Part shown: in pieces, positions 35,086 through 48,300 of the stretch
Layout of the letters: every line of letters starts with the position of its first letter
How positions within the stretch are numbered: position 1 is the stretch's first letter
NCBI GenBank assembly: GCA_002104985.1
Contig: MCGO01000007.1
Location: 310,001 to 374,000 of the forward strand
DNA length: 64,000 bases
DNA from: Rhizoclosmatium globosum
Lineage: Eukaryota > Chytridiomycota > Chytridiomycetes > Chytridiales > Chytriomycetaceae
Reading direction: 5' to 3'
Notes under the pieces: model-generated
Seen by the model: only the letters and a program-made list of their open reading frames with translations
Database searches by the model: none
Told to the model about the DNA's origin: nothing
Made by a program: the position numbers and the translations under genes

Positions 35086-37744
35086 CTAATCTCTGAAGTT
35101 GATAGTAAAGCCTGTGAAGGACGACGCTTTGGGTCCGAAAGGAGTGGTTTGCTTGCTTGATGGTGACATGGATTGTCGTGATCCGGATTTCGTTCCATTA
35201 GGACGGGGAGGTAGTGGGTGTTGGAGAGTTGATGGTGTGGTAGGTTGTTCCAACTCCTTCAATTTGCGTTCAATTGCGGCGATATGGCTTTCGGCACTAT
35301 AGACGACGGATAAAACGTTAAGCATAAAAGACCCATACGCGGAAGTAAGCTAACCTTGATGGAGCTAACTGTACTTTCTTGTTGATCGAGGCTTCAAGCG
35401 CACGTTGTTCGAATTCCTGTCGTGTTCGAGGCCTTTTAAGTGGCTTGACTCCTCCAGTAGCATTGACTGCTGTGCCTGGAGACTGTTCCGCAACTTTCGA
35501 CCAGGCGACAGAGAGCTTTCTGCCACCATTCCAGCTTGGAACAGTCCCATTCAAGGCAGAAATTACGGCAAGGCTTGTATTTTCATTGGAAAACTTGATG
35601 AAGGCTGAACCTTTGGGGTGACCTGCTCTCGGCCAACTTTGTGCCAATGATATTCAAACTTGGTAATTTGGCCGAATTTTTCAAAAATCTGAGCGAGAAA
35701 GCGATAAGAATAAACTTGAGAAAATATAAATTAGTTTACCTTTTTTAACCGGAATTCAGTTATAGTCACATCGAGGCCTCCAATAAAAAGTACTCCACTG
35801 GGATGAGCAGGAGCAGGAGGAGAATCGAGACACTGTCGTTTATCTTCATGCTCTTCACCATTCATGTTGGACGTTGATTCATTTGTGACGTCCTGTTTTG
35901 AGATGGCTGTCGATTTGACACCTTTTGATTTTGATTCTCCCAAAAGATTCTGTGGGATTTCGGAGCTAAAAACCAATTTGAGTTCCAGCATATTCATGAA
36001 CAAAAAGTCTAACCTGTTGAGATTGTGAATAACCAGACCCATACTATTCATATCAAACCCATCCCACCCTTTTACTCTATCTACAAACTCTTGAATAGGC
36101 AGGGATAGGTTTAAACTCTTTTCCGATGAAGATCCAAATTGTAGTGCAATATAAAACGTTGATGTATAAATAGTAGTAATTGGATTGATGTAGTCCATTT
36201 CAGGGACACTCCCAGTGCAAGCAGCCGCAGCCTCCTCCATAGTTTTACAAGCAACGGCTCGATCAATAGACTTTGAAAATGGTTGCACAAGCTCAACAGA
36301 TTCTGATAACATCTCCAGTTTCAAAACAAGCGGCCGAATCCGCGACTCCACCAAGCCCGACCATTTAAATTGAAGCGCTGCTGAGTTACTCGAGACAATG
36401 ATTTGAATATAGTGCTTATACTTTTCGAAATAGTCCGAAGGATCCAACACGTCAGACCATGTCGCAGACCCCAATGAGATCATCTCTGTAATGAGGAGCG
36501 CTCGTTTTAATTCTGTGAGAGTTGTCTGGAAAGTTGATGAAGTCACGTTGTGTGTTGCGCACATGCAAGGATATGATGGAGTCAGAATGGGCATCAAATG
36601 TCGTCGTACTTCGTATGAGTTGTATAATGGGTCATGCTCTTTGATGTGTTTTAATATAAGAGGTTGCGACCAATCCCTGTATTAAAATTAGCTACAGATG
36701 GCGGTATGATTGTGGATTGTACCAGTTAAACAGTGTGCTGAAGAACTTGGTGGCAACAACACTGGCCGCCGCATTTGGATATAACTGACACACTCGGGCA
36801 ACAGCAATAGCCCACGCAACTCCACCCAGGAATCCAACAATGTTTGAATACACTGCTCGTCGTTTCGCCCATATTTTCACGTACTTCAACACAAGCTGAA
36901 ATGTCGACACGTCTGGTACGAGACTGAGTATTTCCTCTGATACTCGAAGGCCTGTCCAGTAATTTAGCAGGCAGTTAATGACGCTTATTGCTCACCATTC
37001 AAACTACGTATACACCGTTCATCAAGATGCTCCAGCAAAGACCCATCGAACAAGTCCAAGCTTTCGTCTACTTTCGCGTGCAATACTCGCACATACACGA
37101 GATCGACCTTAAGCAATATGTCAAATCACACTCCCTTCAAAAACCTTGAGTGAAGGATACCTCAATCCCACTAAACACCAGATTGACGACAGGAACGAAC
37201 GCATCCACAACAGCAACGACAACAGATACTTCCGGCTCTCTATTCAGCACATCGACGAACCCAGTGAAGAAGTCCTCGCGCGTAACAAACTTGGGTCCAA
37301 CACAAACAACATCAATGTCACTGTCTGCGAAACGACAGGCTCAGCGTCTCGAAATACAATTCAACAAGGGTTATACCTCTATCGTCCACGCCGAGAAGAT
37401 ACGATCCAAACGGTTCAATGCGTCCTCCAGCTTCATTCGCCAACCCTTCGTCAACCTTCTTTCGCACACAGATTTCTCGCACAAACTCTCGAAACAAGGC
37501 TTCAAGGCGATTCAGAATCTGGTCTCTATTGCAGTCACATCTAGGGTAAGTACAGATGCGTTTGAGGTATCCAGAAAAGCTCAAACCGTTTAGCATCTTC
37601 TTCCTTCGTGACTACCATCCACTTATCCACAGTCCTTTGCAATGCTTCTGTGGACGCTTTGTCGGCAGCTGTGGGCAAGGCAGTTGATAACGGCTCGGAT
37701 ACGCCGAGATATGTCCGCTTGGTGGGAAAGAACTGACGAGACAT
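35086..37744 (-). CDS. PAP1: Poly(A) polymerase fused to an RBM18-type RRM
   Basis: Adds 3' poly(A) tails to nuclear mRNA. Start ATG at 37744 (MSRQFFPTKRTYLGV). Exons include 37587-37744, 37377-37540, one from 37324 leftward, then several to 35086. Nucleotidyltransferase motif FGSYLLGV...DSDIDVVCVGP gives the catalytic Asp pair, with the third acidic residue in GIEVDLVYVRV. The PAP central domain is clear: LFNWDWSQPL, LMPILTPSYPCMCATHNVT, then the RNA-binding domain to GLVIHNLN. The same exon continues into VLFIGGLDVTITEFRLKK, FGQITKFEYHWHK, PKGSAFIKF and LSVAWSKVAEQ, an RRM of RBM18 type, ending with its AAIERKLKEL helix. A one-base frameshift lies at ~35630 inside the RRM. Ordinary PAPs have only an RRM-like domain without RNP motifs, so the fusion is notable. 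Confidence 0.85.
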
Positions 37745-37826
37745 TGAGTTCTGTTTGAAGAGACTTTTGTTTTTTATTTGACAACCTTTCATCATAATCC
37801 TTCCCAGTCCACATCTCATTTATAAT

Positions 37827-38176
37827 TTAGAAGTTCATCTTTGAGAGAATAGAGTCATCTCGGCCGTATCGCGGCTGTCGAGCTCTTTGTCCTTGCTTTC
37901 CGAATCGCAGCCTCAAGAACTTCATCTGTTCACAGAATGAAGGGCATTAGTTCCCGATTTCTGAATGAATGAGATCGCAAGACTGGCTGTCTCCCTTACC
38001 TTGAGCATCTTGGTATAGAAGGATGTCTTGGAAGCTTGCTTTGGCAGGATGTAGCCGGGAAGTTGTGAGCCAGGAGTCTTTTTGTAAGTGATTGATCTGG
38101 TTTGCTGAAGTTGGCTGGAGAAAGATGCAAAGCCGCTGAGGGTGGTGCGGAGCGTTGTTGCTGTGAGGCCGAACAT
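37827..38176 (-). CDS. Small basic mitochondrial protein, unidentified
   Basis: Exons 38000-38176 and 37827-37925 (74-nt intron) give 91 aa. The N-terminus MFGLTATTLRTTLSGFASFS has the Ser/Thr/Arg pattern of a mitochondrial presequence. The mature part is very basic (ITYKKTPGSQLPGYILPK, RLRFGKQGQRARQPRYGR). Size and charge suggest a mitochondrial ribosomal or assembly protein, but no family motif is recognised. Confidence 0.5.
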
Positions 38177-38550
38177 GGTTGTCTTTTGGTTGTTGGAGAA
38201 AAACGAAGTAGAACAGAATAGTTCTGATTAAATCCAACCCTTCATGAAAATGATATTAATTACTACTTTTTATAATAAGTTCAACGTTTTCTCTTCGTTT
38301 AGTCATTGTCCTCTCGAAGCTAGCTTCTTCGTATTTCGTTGGACTATACTTTGTTTAGCCTTCATTATAACAAAGAGCATTTAACACAAGTCGCATTAGT
38401 ATTCTTGATAAAATAAGAGTTCGTTGTGTGTCTCCTTGTGTCTTCAACTTCCTTCACTTTGAAATGAAACCAAGACACTTGAAACCATTTGATAATCCGT
38501 CTCCCAAAACCGTTTTGAATTTTAAAACATCAGTCCATAACATCCTCAAA
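38177..38550. other. Intergenic, divergent promoters
   Basis: About 370 bp AT-rich DNA between the divergent small mitochondrial protein and the surface protein. No gene or repeat seen. An in-frame ATG at 38428 would extend the surface protein but would bury its signal peptide. Confidence 0.4.
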
Positions 38551-39195
38551 ATGCAGCCAGTTACATTCTTGATCACTGTCGCTGCATCTGTTGCTGTTGC
38601 ACAGCAATACGTCGCTCCTGCCCCAGTGGCGGCATATGTCGCGCCAGTAGTTCCAGCCGTCACATCAGCAGTATACGTCGTGCCAACAACCACCAAAGTT
38701 GTTCCTGCAGCTGTAGTTCCCACAGCCTACGTTGCTCCAGCACCAGTTATTCCAGCTGTTCAAACTACAACGATGGCAGCGGCAGCTTATGTAGCACCAG
38801 CTCCCATTACTACTGCCAAGCCTCCATCACCGAATGTTCCTATTATTACTACACCAGCTCCAGTAATTGCCTATGTTGCGCCAACTCCAATTGCAGTGGT
38901 TACTACCCAACCGCCTGCAGCAGTTGTGCCAACAACACCAGCTAAATGCATTATGCCAACGCCTCCAGCTGCAGTTGTTCCTACAGCTTACGTCGCTCCA
39001 GTACCAGCTGCACCAGCTGCTTCAACACCTGTTACTACTCCTGCTGCTGGAAACGTCGGAGGAGCAGCTTCTACCGCTTCAGCCAACTATGTTCCTGCGA
39101 ATGCGGATGCTAAGGCTACTCAGAATATGCTGTCTGGAGCTGGAATCAACGCAGCTATAGGAGTTGTAATCATGTTTGCAACTCTTCTGGTTTAA
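38551..39195 (+). CDS. GPI-type Ala/Pro/Val repeat surface protein
   Basis: Single exon, 214 aa from the ATG at 38551. The start is chosen because MQPVTFLITVAASVAVAQQ is a good signal peptide. The body is built of degenerate YVAPAP/AAVVPT repeats, rich in Ala, Pro, Val and Thr with almost no charge and one Cys. The C-terminus has a polar spacer, small residues (NMLSGAGINAA) and a hydrophobic tail (GVVIMFATLLV), as in GPI-anchored wall proteins. Likely a secreted, O-glycosylated, cell-surface structural protein; this is inferred from composition. Confidence 0.7.
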   Translation: MQPVTFLITVAASVAVAQQYVAPAPVAAYVAPVVPAVTSAVYVVPTTTKVVPAAVVPTAYVAPAPVIPAVQTTTMAAAAYVAPAPITTAKPPSPNVPIITTPAPVIAYVAPTPIAVVTTQPPAAVVPTTPAKCIMPTPPAAVVPTAYVAPVPAAPAASTPVTTPAAGNVGGAASTASANYVPANADAKATQNMLSGAGINAAIGVVIMFATLLV

Positions 39196-39391
39196 TGACA
39201 CTCTCTTGTCATTATTATAACTCATTCGTGCATGATTCATTATTTTCATTTGTTTCTTCTAAAGAATAAAGTAAATCAATACACATATTTTGACGTTGTC
39301 CGAACATTCGCACTCCTAAGAAAAACAACTTCAAACCCGGACCTCCCTCCACTCCAGCAACAGCCACTGTCCCTCCTTCTCTGACCAACCA

Positions 39392-41478
39392 ATGCCCCGC
39401 CTCCGTTCGTCCACAACATCAGCCACCGCCACACCGCCACCACTTCCCCGCGTGACCCGTTCGAGCCGCACGCCACTCGCCGAGACAAAGTCGCCGTGGC
39501 CGCAAAAGCGAAAGGCAACACCCGCACCCAACAAGCAACAACAACAACAACCCGCAAAGAAGCCGCGCAGATCAACCTCAAACGCACCTGTTTCGGACAC
39601 GGCCTCGTCAAGCGACTCGGAGTCTGCGTCTGAGTCTGAGTCCGAATACGAACTCGCAACTGTCCAAGTCGAAGTTGACGCCGACGGAAACGAAGTTGGG
39701 CCGCGCATCGAAGTTGTGATTGATTTGAAGGATTTGGCGAGTGACGACGACGCCGATCTGCTCGTTGTTCCGCCTCCGCCACGCGTCCGTTCAAATGCTG
39801 TATCCTCGTCGCCACCACCGACTAAGAAGGAGGTGTCGGTCGTTACTCGGCTGTCTGCTTTGAGTGATGCGAAGGCTGCATTTAAACCGTCCTCTGCTCC
39901 AGGCAGACTTGTTGGCAGAGAATCTGAACGCGAAACTATCTCTGCTTTTCTGAATGAACAGCAGTCTGGCGGCCGTAGTTTGTATGTTTCAGGTGTGCCT
40001 GGAACTGGAAAAAGTGTGAGTTGTATCCTCATCATTGATTGTAATTCGCTCTGAACTCTTTCAATTCAGGCCATGATTGACGAAATAGTGGAGGACTTTA
40101 TTCAATCTCACAAGGAGTCTCAGACCACAGAATACCAGCTCGTGAAAATCAATTGTATGCAATTCAATGATTCCACATCAATCTACAAACGTGTCATGTC
40201 TGAATTCAATGTGCCAGAAGGCGCGTTCGGCACTTTGAAGAACGAGCCTTTCAGAACCTTGGAGCGCTTCTTCGGATTTATGGATGGTGGTGACAAGATT
40301 GGGGTTTCACGAAAAATAACAATGGCAAAGAATCAAGAGAAAGCTGTTGTACAGTTGAGTTCTATTTAGCAGTTGGCTTTATTCATATTTACCATTTTAT
40401 AGTATCCTGGTGCTTGATGAAATCGATCAACTCGCTACCAAAGACAATTCAGTGCTCTATAGAATCTTTGAATGGCCCGTTCTCCCAAACTCCACTCTTC
40501 TGCTTATTGGGATTGCAAACGCCTTAGATCTCATGCAACGATACCTCCCCAGACTATCTGGAATGAAAGGTGCGATGAACATGGTCCTCTGGTCTTACTG
40601 ACATACTGCGTCAACAGGTGGCCCAAGACTCCTCAACTTCAATCCATACACACCAGCTGAGATTTCATCCATCATCAAATCCCGCCTTCTCAACCTTCAG
40701 CAAGCTACTTTCCTTAAGCTTCAATCTGCAACGTCTTCTGTCACGTCTGTCACGGTACCCTCTGCTTCAAAACAACTCCTCTCTGCTACGAAACCTCCTT
40801 TCTCTTCTGTCACGAAATGCGATAGCTCTGCCACCGCCCCAACCCAACTCGTTTCCTTCATGCATCCAACAGCCATCGAAGTCTGCGCCAGAAAAGCAGC
40901 CGGAACAGGAGACCTCCGAAAAGCACTCGATCTCGTCCGAATGTCTTTTGAAATCCTCGAAGTAGAACTCCGCCGCAAACACTCTGCCGCGACAATTTCA
41001 GATTCTAAAGAAAATATCGCGTCGTCTACATCCCAACAAGACCTTTTGGATCTCTCTGCACCAATCACCACTCTCGAAGAAGTTCCGAAACTCGCCATCC
41101 AACAAGTCCTTAAAGCTGCGTCGACAGTATCGGACCTGGTCCCACCCAAAAAGTGCGTACTCTCGCGACACAACAAAAAGCCGTCTTGATTGCATTACTC
41201 TACCTCCTCGCCGGAAACAAGGACGCGATCCTCGGATCCCTGCATGACGAATACGTTCGACTACTTCTGGGAAAATCAAGCCTGTCACGAGGACTGAATT
41301 TGTAGATATTGTGGGAGTGTTGGAGAGTGTTGGGCTTGTAAGTCTTGGGAAAGCGAAAGAGGAGCGGTTGAGGAAAGTTCGGCTGGAGTGTTTAGTTGGA
41401 CAGGTGGAGGAAGGTGTGAAGGAGGATGTTGTGTTGTGGAGGATTTGGGGAGATTTGCAGAAGGCTGCGAGGTGTTGA
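39392..41478 (+). CDS. CDC6: CDC6/Cdc18 replication licensing ATPase
   Basis: Exons 39392-40015, 40070-40353, 40403-40569 and 40618-41478. Loads MCM onto ORC-bound origins. The ~170-residue N-terminus is basic then Ser/Asp-rich with SP and TP sites of the kind CDKs use. AAA+ core: GRLVGRESERETI, VSGVPGTGKS (Walker A), ILVLDEIDQLAT (Walker B), LLIGIANALDL (sensor 1) and AAGTGDLRKALDLVR (sensor 2 Arg). A C-terminal winged helix follows (TLATQQKAVLIALLYLL, TRTEFVDIVGVLESVGLV). The last ~110 residues lie in two other frames: a one-base shift within the A run at ~41150 and another at ~41270. These may be sequence errors; if real, the winged helix is lost. Confidence 0.85.
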
Positions 41479-42302
41479 TATCTGTTACTTTCTATTTGAT
41501 ACTTGCTCTGATGCTAATAAGGGATAAATAAATAGAATTTCGAAATCTTTTTGGTTTTGTTGAATTGTTTGGTGAGACTTCAAAACTTTTGCCCAAAACA
41601 AACATCCTTCAAACATCTGATGTAGCTTTCAAATACTTCCATGATGTGGCATATCATTATAAGTATCGGTAAGGTCACTCACTATCTATGTGTGTATTCT
41701 GAGTCTCCTTTGTTTCCTTTAGCTCTCTCAAACGCGTCAAACCTGACTCAGTCGTACTCAACTTCTTATTCCGTCGATATGCTTCGAAGGACCGGCTTTG
41801 TTTCCGAGTCCTCTGATTCTTTTTACCTTCTCTCTCTCTCCTTCCTCCTCCTCCTTTTCTCGCTTCTCTTCTGAATATCTTCTTCGCCCACTGTTCCTTC
41901 ATTTTGGGCCCACCACATATATTCTTTCTTTACCCCCTTTTCGCCAAGCAGTAGTTCCTTTGAACTGTCTGACTGGTAGCACCTCACTTCTGATTGTGTA
42001 TAGTTGCCTGGCCTAGCCAATCCAACACAATCTGGAAGGATCTCTAGGATCTGCATAAGCATAAGCGCAGGCTGGAGGGAGTGTGATTTCTGTATCTCGA
42101 GTTCATTCGTTTGGTTATGCTGACTGGAGCAAAGAGGTCGCGATTATTGGCGTGTTGCTGACGCGACTCTTTCGTGTAAAGGATACGAGCCAACACTTTT
42201 CGTTACTTTGTTAATTATTCTAATAAACTATAAGGAATACGATTCAACAATTATATTTATTTCTTTGATGGGTATTCACGTTTTCAGCTATATATAGTAA
42301 AG
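41479..42302. other. Intergenic between convergent genes
   Basis: About 820 bp between the convergent CDC6 and DUF3638 genes. It holds a CT-rich low-complexity stretch at ~41820-41875 and no supported gene. Confidence 0.5.
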
Positions 42303-45300
42303 TTACATCAACCTATCACATACACTCTTGAGCTGAGAAAATTCCCACTCTGAGGAACGTCCTCTTGCACGAACAAGCTCAGATAACGACCCACGAGATA
42401 TTTTTGTGCGTGTCATTTGGAGTAAGCAGTTTCGAAGAACCACAGGAAGGTTTTCTGACGACTCAGTAAATGCAGTCTCGCCATTGAACACTTGCAGCAC
42501 TACACTATGTTCAGCCTTTGCTGCGAAGCTCGAGACATCTCCCGCCATGAGACTCTTTCTTAAAGCTGGCTCAGCCGTTTTCCCAATTTGACTCAAATGT
42601 CCAAACACTACATTTGGCACAGGATTCCGCCAAAGCCGGCCCAAAATCGCGTCTGCCTCCATTTCTGATAGGAGAAGGATACATCCTGTTATTTTGTAGT
42701 ACAAGAACGCATCAACAGGTCTCAAATATTCTTTCTGAGAGTCCATATGAGTAATGGTTGTGAAAAAATTGATAGTTCCATAAACAGGTGCAGGTTCCAG
42801 TTAACTTTGGTAAGATGGTTCAACTTGATTAGCTTTTTGACAGCATCGTCAACACTGTAAACCGTAACACTTTTAAGAGTTCCTGTAAAGTTTGCTTGAA
42901 GAGCGTCGTCGTAGTTCCAAAGAGACTCTAGTGCTGGACATTGACTGGGAAGCTGACGTTCCACCTCCCTTTCTTCTTCGGCTTCCTCTTGTAATTCACG
43001 CTCGCATTCTTCATTTTGACTTGACAAGACTTCGATTTCTTGTCCATACGCGTGTATTCTTGCGGCAACTTTTGAAATGAGTTCAGTCTCCCCTGAAAAC
43101 TTCGAATCCATGTTAAGCCGAAGCCAGTCCGTAAGTAGTACAGCATCAGTATTGGCGTTGTATAACGCCTCCAATCTCCAGTCGTCTTTGATAATAGAAC
43201 TCGCCGGGTCTTGGTTGCACTCTTCAAAGTACACTCCCTGCTGCGTCCATTGGGTGAAACCTTGAATTAAATCTGCCTTATTGTTCACAAGTGTCCACTC
43301 CAATATTTCTTTTGCACCAATACTGGCTTCAGTACTCAATTGAAGTTGTTGATAGATTCCTTGTGTCACTTCCTCTGTTCCGACAACAAGAAGCCTTTGG
43401 CCAGAACCCAGCTGACGCATTCTACCAGCTCCCTGCATCAGCTTATCTTTCTTTAGCTTTGGCCCCAACGTAACCACTGCCAAAGCTGTTTGATCAAGTT
43501 TCTTGTCAACTCCACGCGTTCTTGCATCATCAAAAATCACAAAGCACTCTCGAGCGAGAATTGAGGATTGTGACTCCAACACTCTGCTACCACTGTTCAA
43601 CTCCAATACGGTCCAAGCCTTGGTCACGATATCAAAATACAAGATTCCTGCGAGTTGAGACGAAGCTTTCTCAAGTTCTAGCCGCAAATACTCGGCAAAG
43701 GATTGATTTGTTGTGCCTGCAAGTAGACATCCCGTGTCAATTAAAGCATAGGCTCCGGTGTTTGCGCAGTATTTCGCGAGTTCCATCCAATGTGGGAGGT
43801 TTGTTAGAGGTAAGATAGTGAATTCAGTTATCGTGTCTATCAACTTTTCGAGCATCATTCCATCCGTTCCCATCAAAACAGCTGTTGAAGGATCAATTTG
43901 TCTCATTTGTCCTGGTAATAAGAGATGACTGTCTTTTGTGCCTGAAAACCCAACAGCATTTGCACTTGAAGCCAGATCCCACGAAGATGACATGATTCGC
44001 TTGTTATACAATTGTGTATCTGTTGGGTAAACACATTTTTCCAGCCAGAAGTTTATAGTCTCTGTCGCCATTCTGAATGTATTGCAGAGCAAGTCTAATT
44101 GACTGCTATTTGTCAGGTCCAGTTTAGCAATTTGGTTTATAGATGTGGCGTCTTTGTGTTTGAGAAACTTATTGACTTGTCGGAACCATAAATTGTAATG
44201 AAACTTTTGTGATTCTTTGCCTTTTGAAGTTGCTAGATAAGACACTTGAAAAAATAAATATAATGCAACTCACTCAAGCTCAAGAGCATTACAAGCGCCT
44301 CCTTCATTTGATTGTCAGTTAAACCAATGTAGTAGTAAGAGAGCGTCGACAAGACAAGAGCCACATCCGCATGGCTGTATTCTGCTGCTTCTGAAGGAAC
44401 ATCGACGGCAGTAAAAGGAACTGCCATTCGTTTGAAGCGTTTCTTGTCAATACCATAGTTAACAGCATATCGCATCGAAAGACAATGCTCAAGGAGACCA
44501 TAACTTAACAAACCACGGATCATGAGAATCTGAGATATATTTCCTGGGCTTAATACGTCAAGATACGGAGCCAAAGATACATCAGCAGACACTTTTTCGT
44601 TTAGAACGCTTTCTACAACTCGTAGGTTGAAGTTTGGATCATTTTCGACTAGTTCATTTAACCAGCGGAATTCATGTGGAGGAGATGCCAGAATTTCTTC
44701 CAAAAGGATTGTCTTGAGAGTTTGAAGAAATTCAAATTTGCTTGTGGAGTCCGACAAACCTTGAGCCAATCGGATTTGCTTGAATACATAAGCAGGCTTG
44801 TTTGGTGCCTGAGACACAAAGACAGATGATTTGAAATGTGCCTGGACTCTATCGCTTGTGTTTAGGATTCTGAGAACTGCATGAATTGTTAGCCAACGTT
44901 CATAACCTTCGGGCAACCGTTCATGGGCGCCTACAGCGTAAATGAGTTGATATTTGTATGCGAGAATGGCATCGGACTGAAATCAAAACGTAAGTAACAA
45001 GCATTTTCAAAAGTTGGGAGACAAACTTCATCGAACACCTCGAAGTATTCAAAATCATAACAGATAGCAGATAAACTCTTCGAAATAGCTTGCTGATCCA
45101 TTTCTAGCTCCTTGACTTTTAAGCACATTGACAGTCGGTGCTCTGGAGCAGATATAACAAACCCGCCTCCACGTTGCATTTCGAGAATGGCACGTCGAAT
45201 TGTGACAATATCGGCAGGGCTCAGATTGATTTGCCGGTTGAAAGGAAGCTCCAGAATTTTGACTCCCAAGACGCTCGCAGTCAATGTGGAATGAAGATGC

Positions 45301-48300
45301 TCTCCAGCTTCATGAAGAAGTTGTGTCAACACATTTACGCGAGTAAGCCGTTCTTTTGACTTTGCAAGAATAATCATCGGCATAATAACCCGTGTCTTTC
45401 CTTCGCCCATGTTCAACTGCAGAACAGCTCCAGGGTTGTCCATTAACTGCATAGCCGTTGAGTACTGACTTGGTCGAATCTGAAGGCCTCCCTCCACTTC
45501 AAAGACAAGCCAACGCGGATGATCGTAGATACTCCATTCACGCAGAAAGACTTCTTTAAGCAGTTTGGCTTGATTTCCATTTCGGAGAAACTTATCAATA
45601 CGTTGAATACGGGCATTAAAGACCGTTACTTCAAGCAACAAAAGTATTGCGTTACGAACAGCTGAAACAGACTTATCAGTTAAGTATGGATTGAACTGAA
45701 GTACAAGGCTGCTATCACACGCCATGCTCATGAAGTCGGTGAAAGTTGGCACCGGCAAACTGTTGGATGTCAACTGTAGAGTGAAGCGAGGTATCCAAAA
45801 CTCCGGAACTGTCTTGAAAGCACTTTGTAAGTACGTTTGCAGAATTTGAATTGTCTCCTCTGCTTCCAGTATGTCTTTATCAATGGCGCTCCTTAAACCA
45901 ATTTCCTGAATGGAATTCAATGTTTCCAACGCGGGATTTGCACAATGGCTCATCCAGCTAGATTTCAGTTCGGTGTTTATAGCATCATCTAATGCCGTTT
46001 GAGACTGACTTTGAGTGAGTGGAAAGCCTTTGTCTCGGGGATTCATAGGTGATGATATGATAGCCAATTGTACAACTTCCCTCTTTGCAACAAAATCCGT
46101 GGATACACAAACTTCACTCAAAGAAACCAACGGTCACGTTTTAAAATCAACGGTAAAGGTTTTGGTAAACCATCAAATGCGGAAGAAACTTCATGATCCA
46201 TAAGCTTGCGACGAGGATTAGGGTTAAGTCCGGTTTCGCTCCAATACTGAGAACTAGCCCACACCGTCATTTTTGAAAAATTCAAGTTTAATGCAGTTTT
46301 GCTTCGTTTGTTGTGGAGAAAACGTAGCCTTTCTGTGGAATACCTCAAGTGAGAGCACAGTACCCCAAGTGCAGATTCACGAAAAGAATACTTAACAACA
46401 TCTGAAAGCTTCAAAAATTCTCGTTCTGAAAGCGGTCGACTGGTCCAGCTTTGCCGTACAAGCTGTATCGCAAATTCTGTTCCTGTCATCCCAAATGACA
46501 AATCACGCATTAACATTCCAGAAGCTGCAAATATAGCTGCAAGATACAACGATCCCCAATATTTTTGGCTAACAAGATGTTGGGTGCGTAGGGGAAGTCG
46601 CATACGAAATGGCCTTCAATTGGTCGAAACATCCAGTTGGAAGTCCTATTTTAGTCTGGTTCCCTTGAAAACTTACACATCCATCAGGTATCAGAATAAT
46701 GGTTTGCTGAATACTCTCGTTCCTTCCGTTATCCTCCAGAATCAAATACTGACTGAAGAGCGGGAGCGCTGAATCGTTCAACCGTTGATTTGTCCGCAGA
46801 AGAAAGCCGTTATATTCGCCACACTCCATACCTTCCGAGTTTGATATGAAAGAAATCTTGAATCTTGGAAGGGAAATCATCAATGATCCATCTGGTTTTG
46901 ACAACGTATGGATGAACTCTTTCTGCTCAAACTTCGAAAATATCTTCAACGCCGCCAAATTTTGTGGAACGACAAACGAATCAAAGCTATACTTCATATG
47001 CAATAGCTCAGTTATCGATAAGCTCGCAAGGTGATGTTTGACTTCAAAACATGTACCAACATCATTGGGAGTCCAATGTATAAAGTACAAAATTTCCTTT
47101 TCCAACACATCATAGGACCGAAATACCAAGGTTTTCTCTGAGTTAGAGTACCAATGAGAATACTGTTGTAACCTCAACGGCAAGTCACTCCACCACGCTT
47201 CTGGGGGAAAGTCCACAAACTCTAACTTCCGAGCTCCATCGATTTCCCAAATGATTAATTGTGGTCCTGTCAAATAGAATTGGTAAAGCTTTCCAGCAAG
47301 CTTTTCAGTGGTTTGTAGAACAGCACCGACACTTCTAACCTGACTCAATTGTTAGCGATGGAGAATACGAAGGCTTCAAAAAAGTCAAACCTCAAAGTCG
47401 CGGTTTCCAAAGTGTTTTTTGTAGTTTTTATGGGTCAAGATACTTTCCGGCAGCCGCCCAGGCGGCATTCCATCAAGCAACAAGCAGCCGCTTAGGAAAT
47501 TGAAGGATATAGTATGGACTCCAGTATGTACATCAATACATGGCTCTAATTCTGATTTGGACCATTCAGCCGTGTCGGTCAGAGGAGTTCTCAGTTCCAA
47601 AAGAATGTTGAAAAGACTGGAAAGAGAGGCAGGATCAAGTTTGGAGTGAATGACAGAGACATGGCGAGCCATACAGTTTTGTACTTTAGGATGGAGAATA
47701 TCAAGTTCTGCTTTCAGAGAACTGTCATAGACAAATACCTTGCCAAGGTGATACCTGGCTATCAGTTGGCATAAATATGAGCAGTCATCACTGGATAAAT
47801 TTGGTAAGTGCGAAAGACAGAGAATTGAGTATCCGTGGATCACGCATTCTTTGGCTTTCAGCTCCAACAATGCACTTGCTGACAATGTTGGGTCATTTCG
47901 AATATGGTCGCGTATATCTCTCGCCCACTCCTCCGCAATTCTCGCATACTTCTTTGCCAAATTAGAATAAAATTTGAATCGTGGGAATCAAACTGTGACA
48001 AATATGAAACTAATTCGGCCAATACATTGAGCATTTGATAGTTTTTTGGAGCGGTGCCAGCAAATCCGCAAACGCATCAAGCTCGGAATGTAAGCAAGCG
48101 GCTCCGTCGCGCTTGTACAAGTCGATTTTCCATAATAAATCTTTTCCGACCGTTGATATCTCTCCGACTTGATACAGTGCCTGTTGAATGATAGTGGCTG
48201 AAAGGGGTTGTTGAGAGGCAGTCTCTTTTCTCGTAAAACCAAGTTGATGATTTTACGAATCTGCTGATTTGGAAACGCGCGAAGACTTCCGAAAGTTTCA

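Noticed and set aside
39276..40035. Minus-strand frames of 180 and 234 codons over the CDC6 N-terminus
   Set aside because: They are shadows of the GC-rich low-complexity CDC6 N-terminus; no domain on the minus strand.
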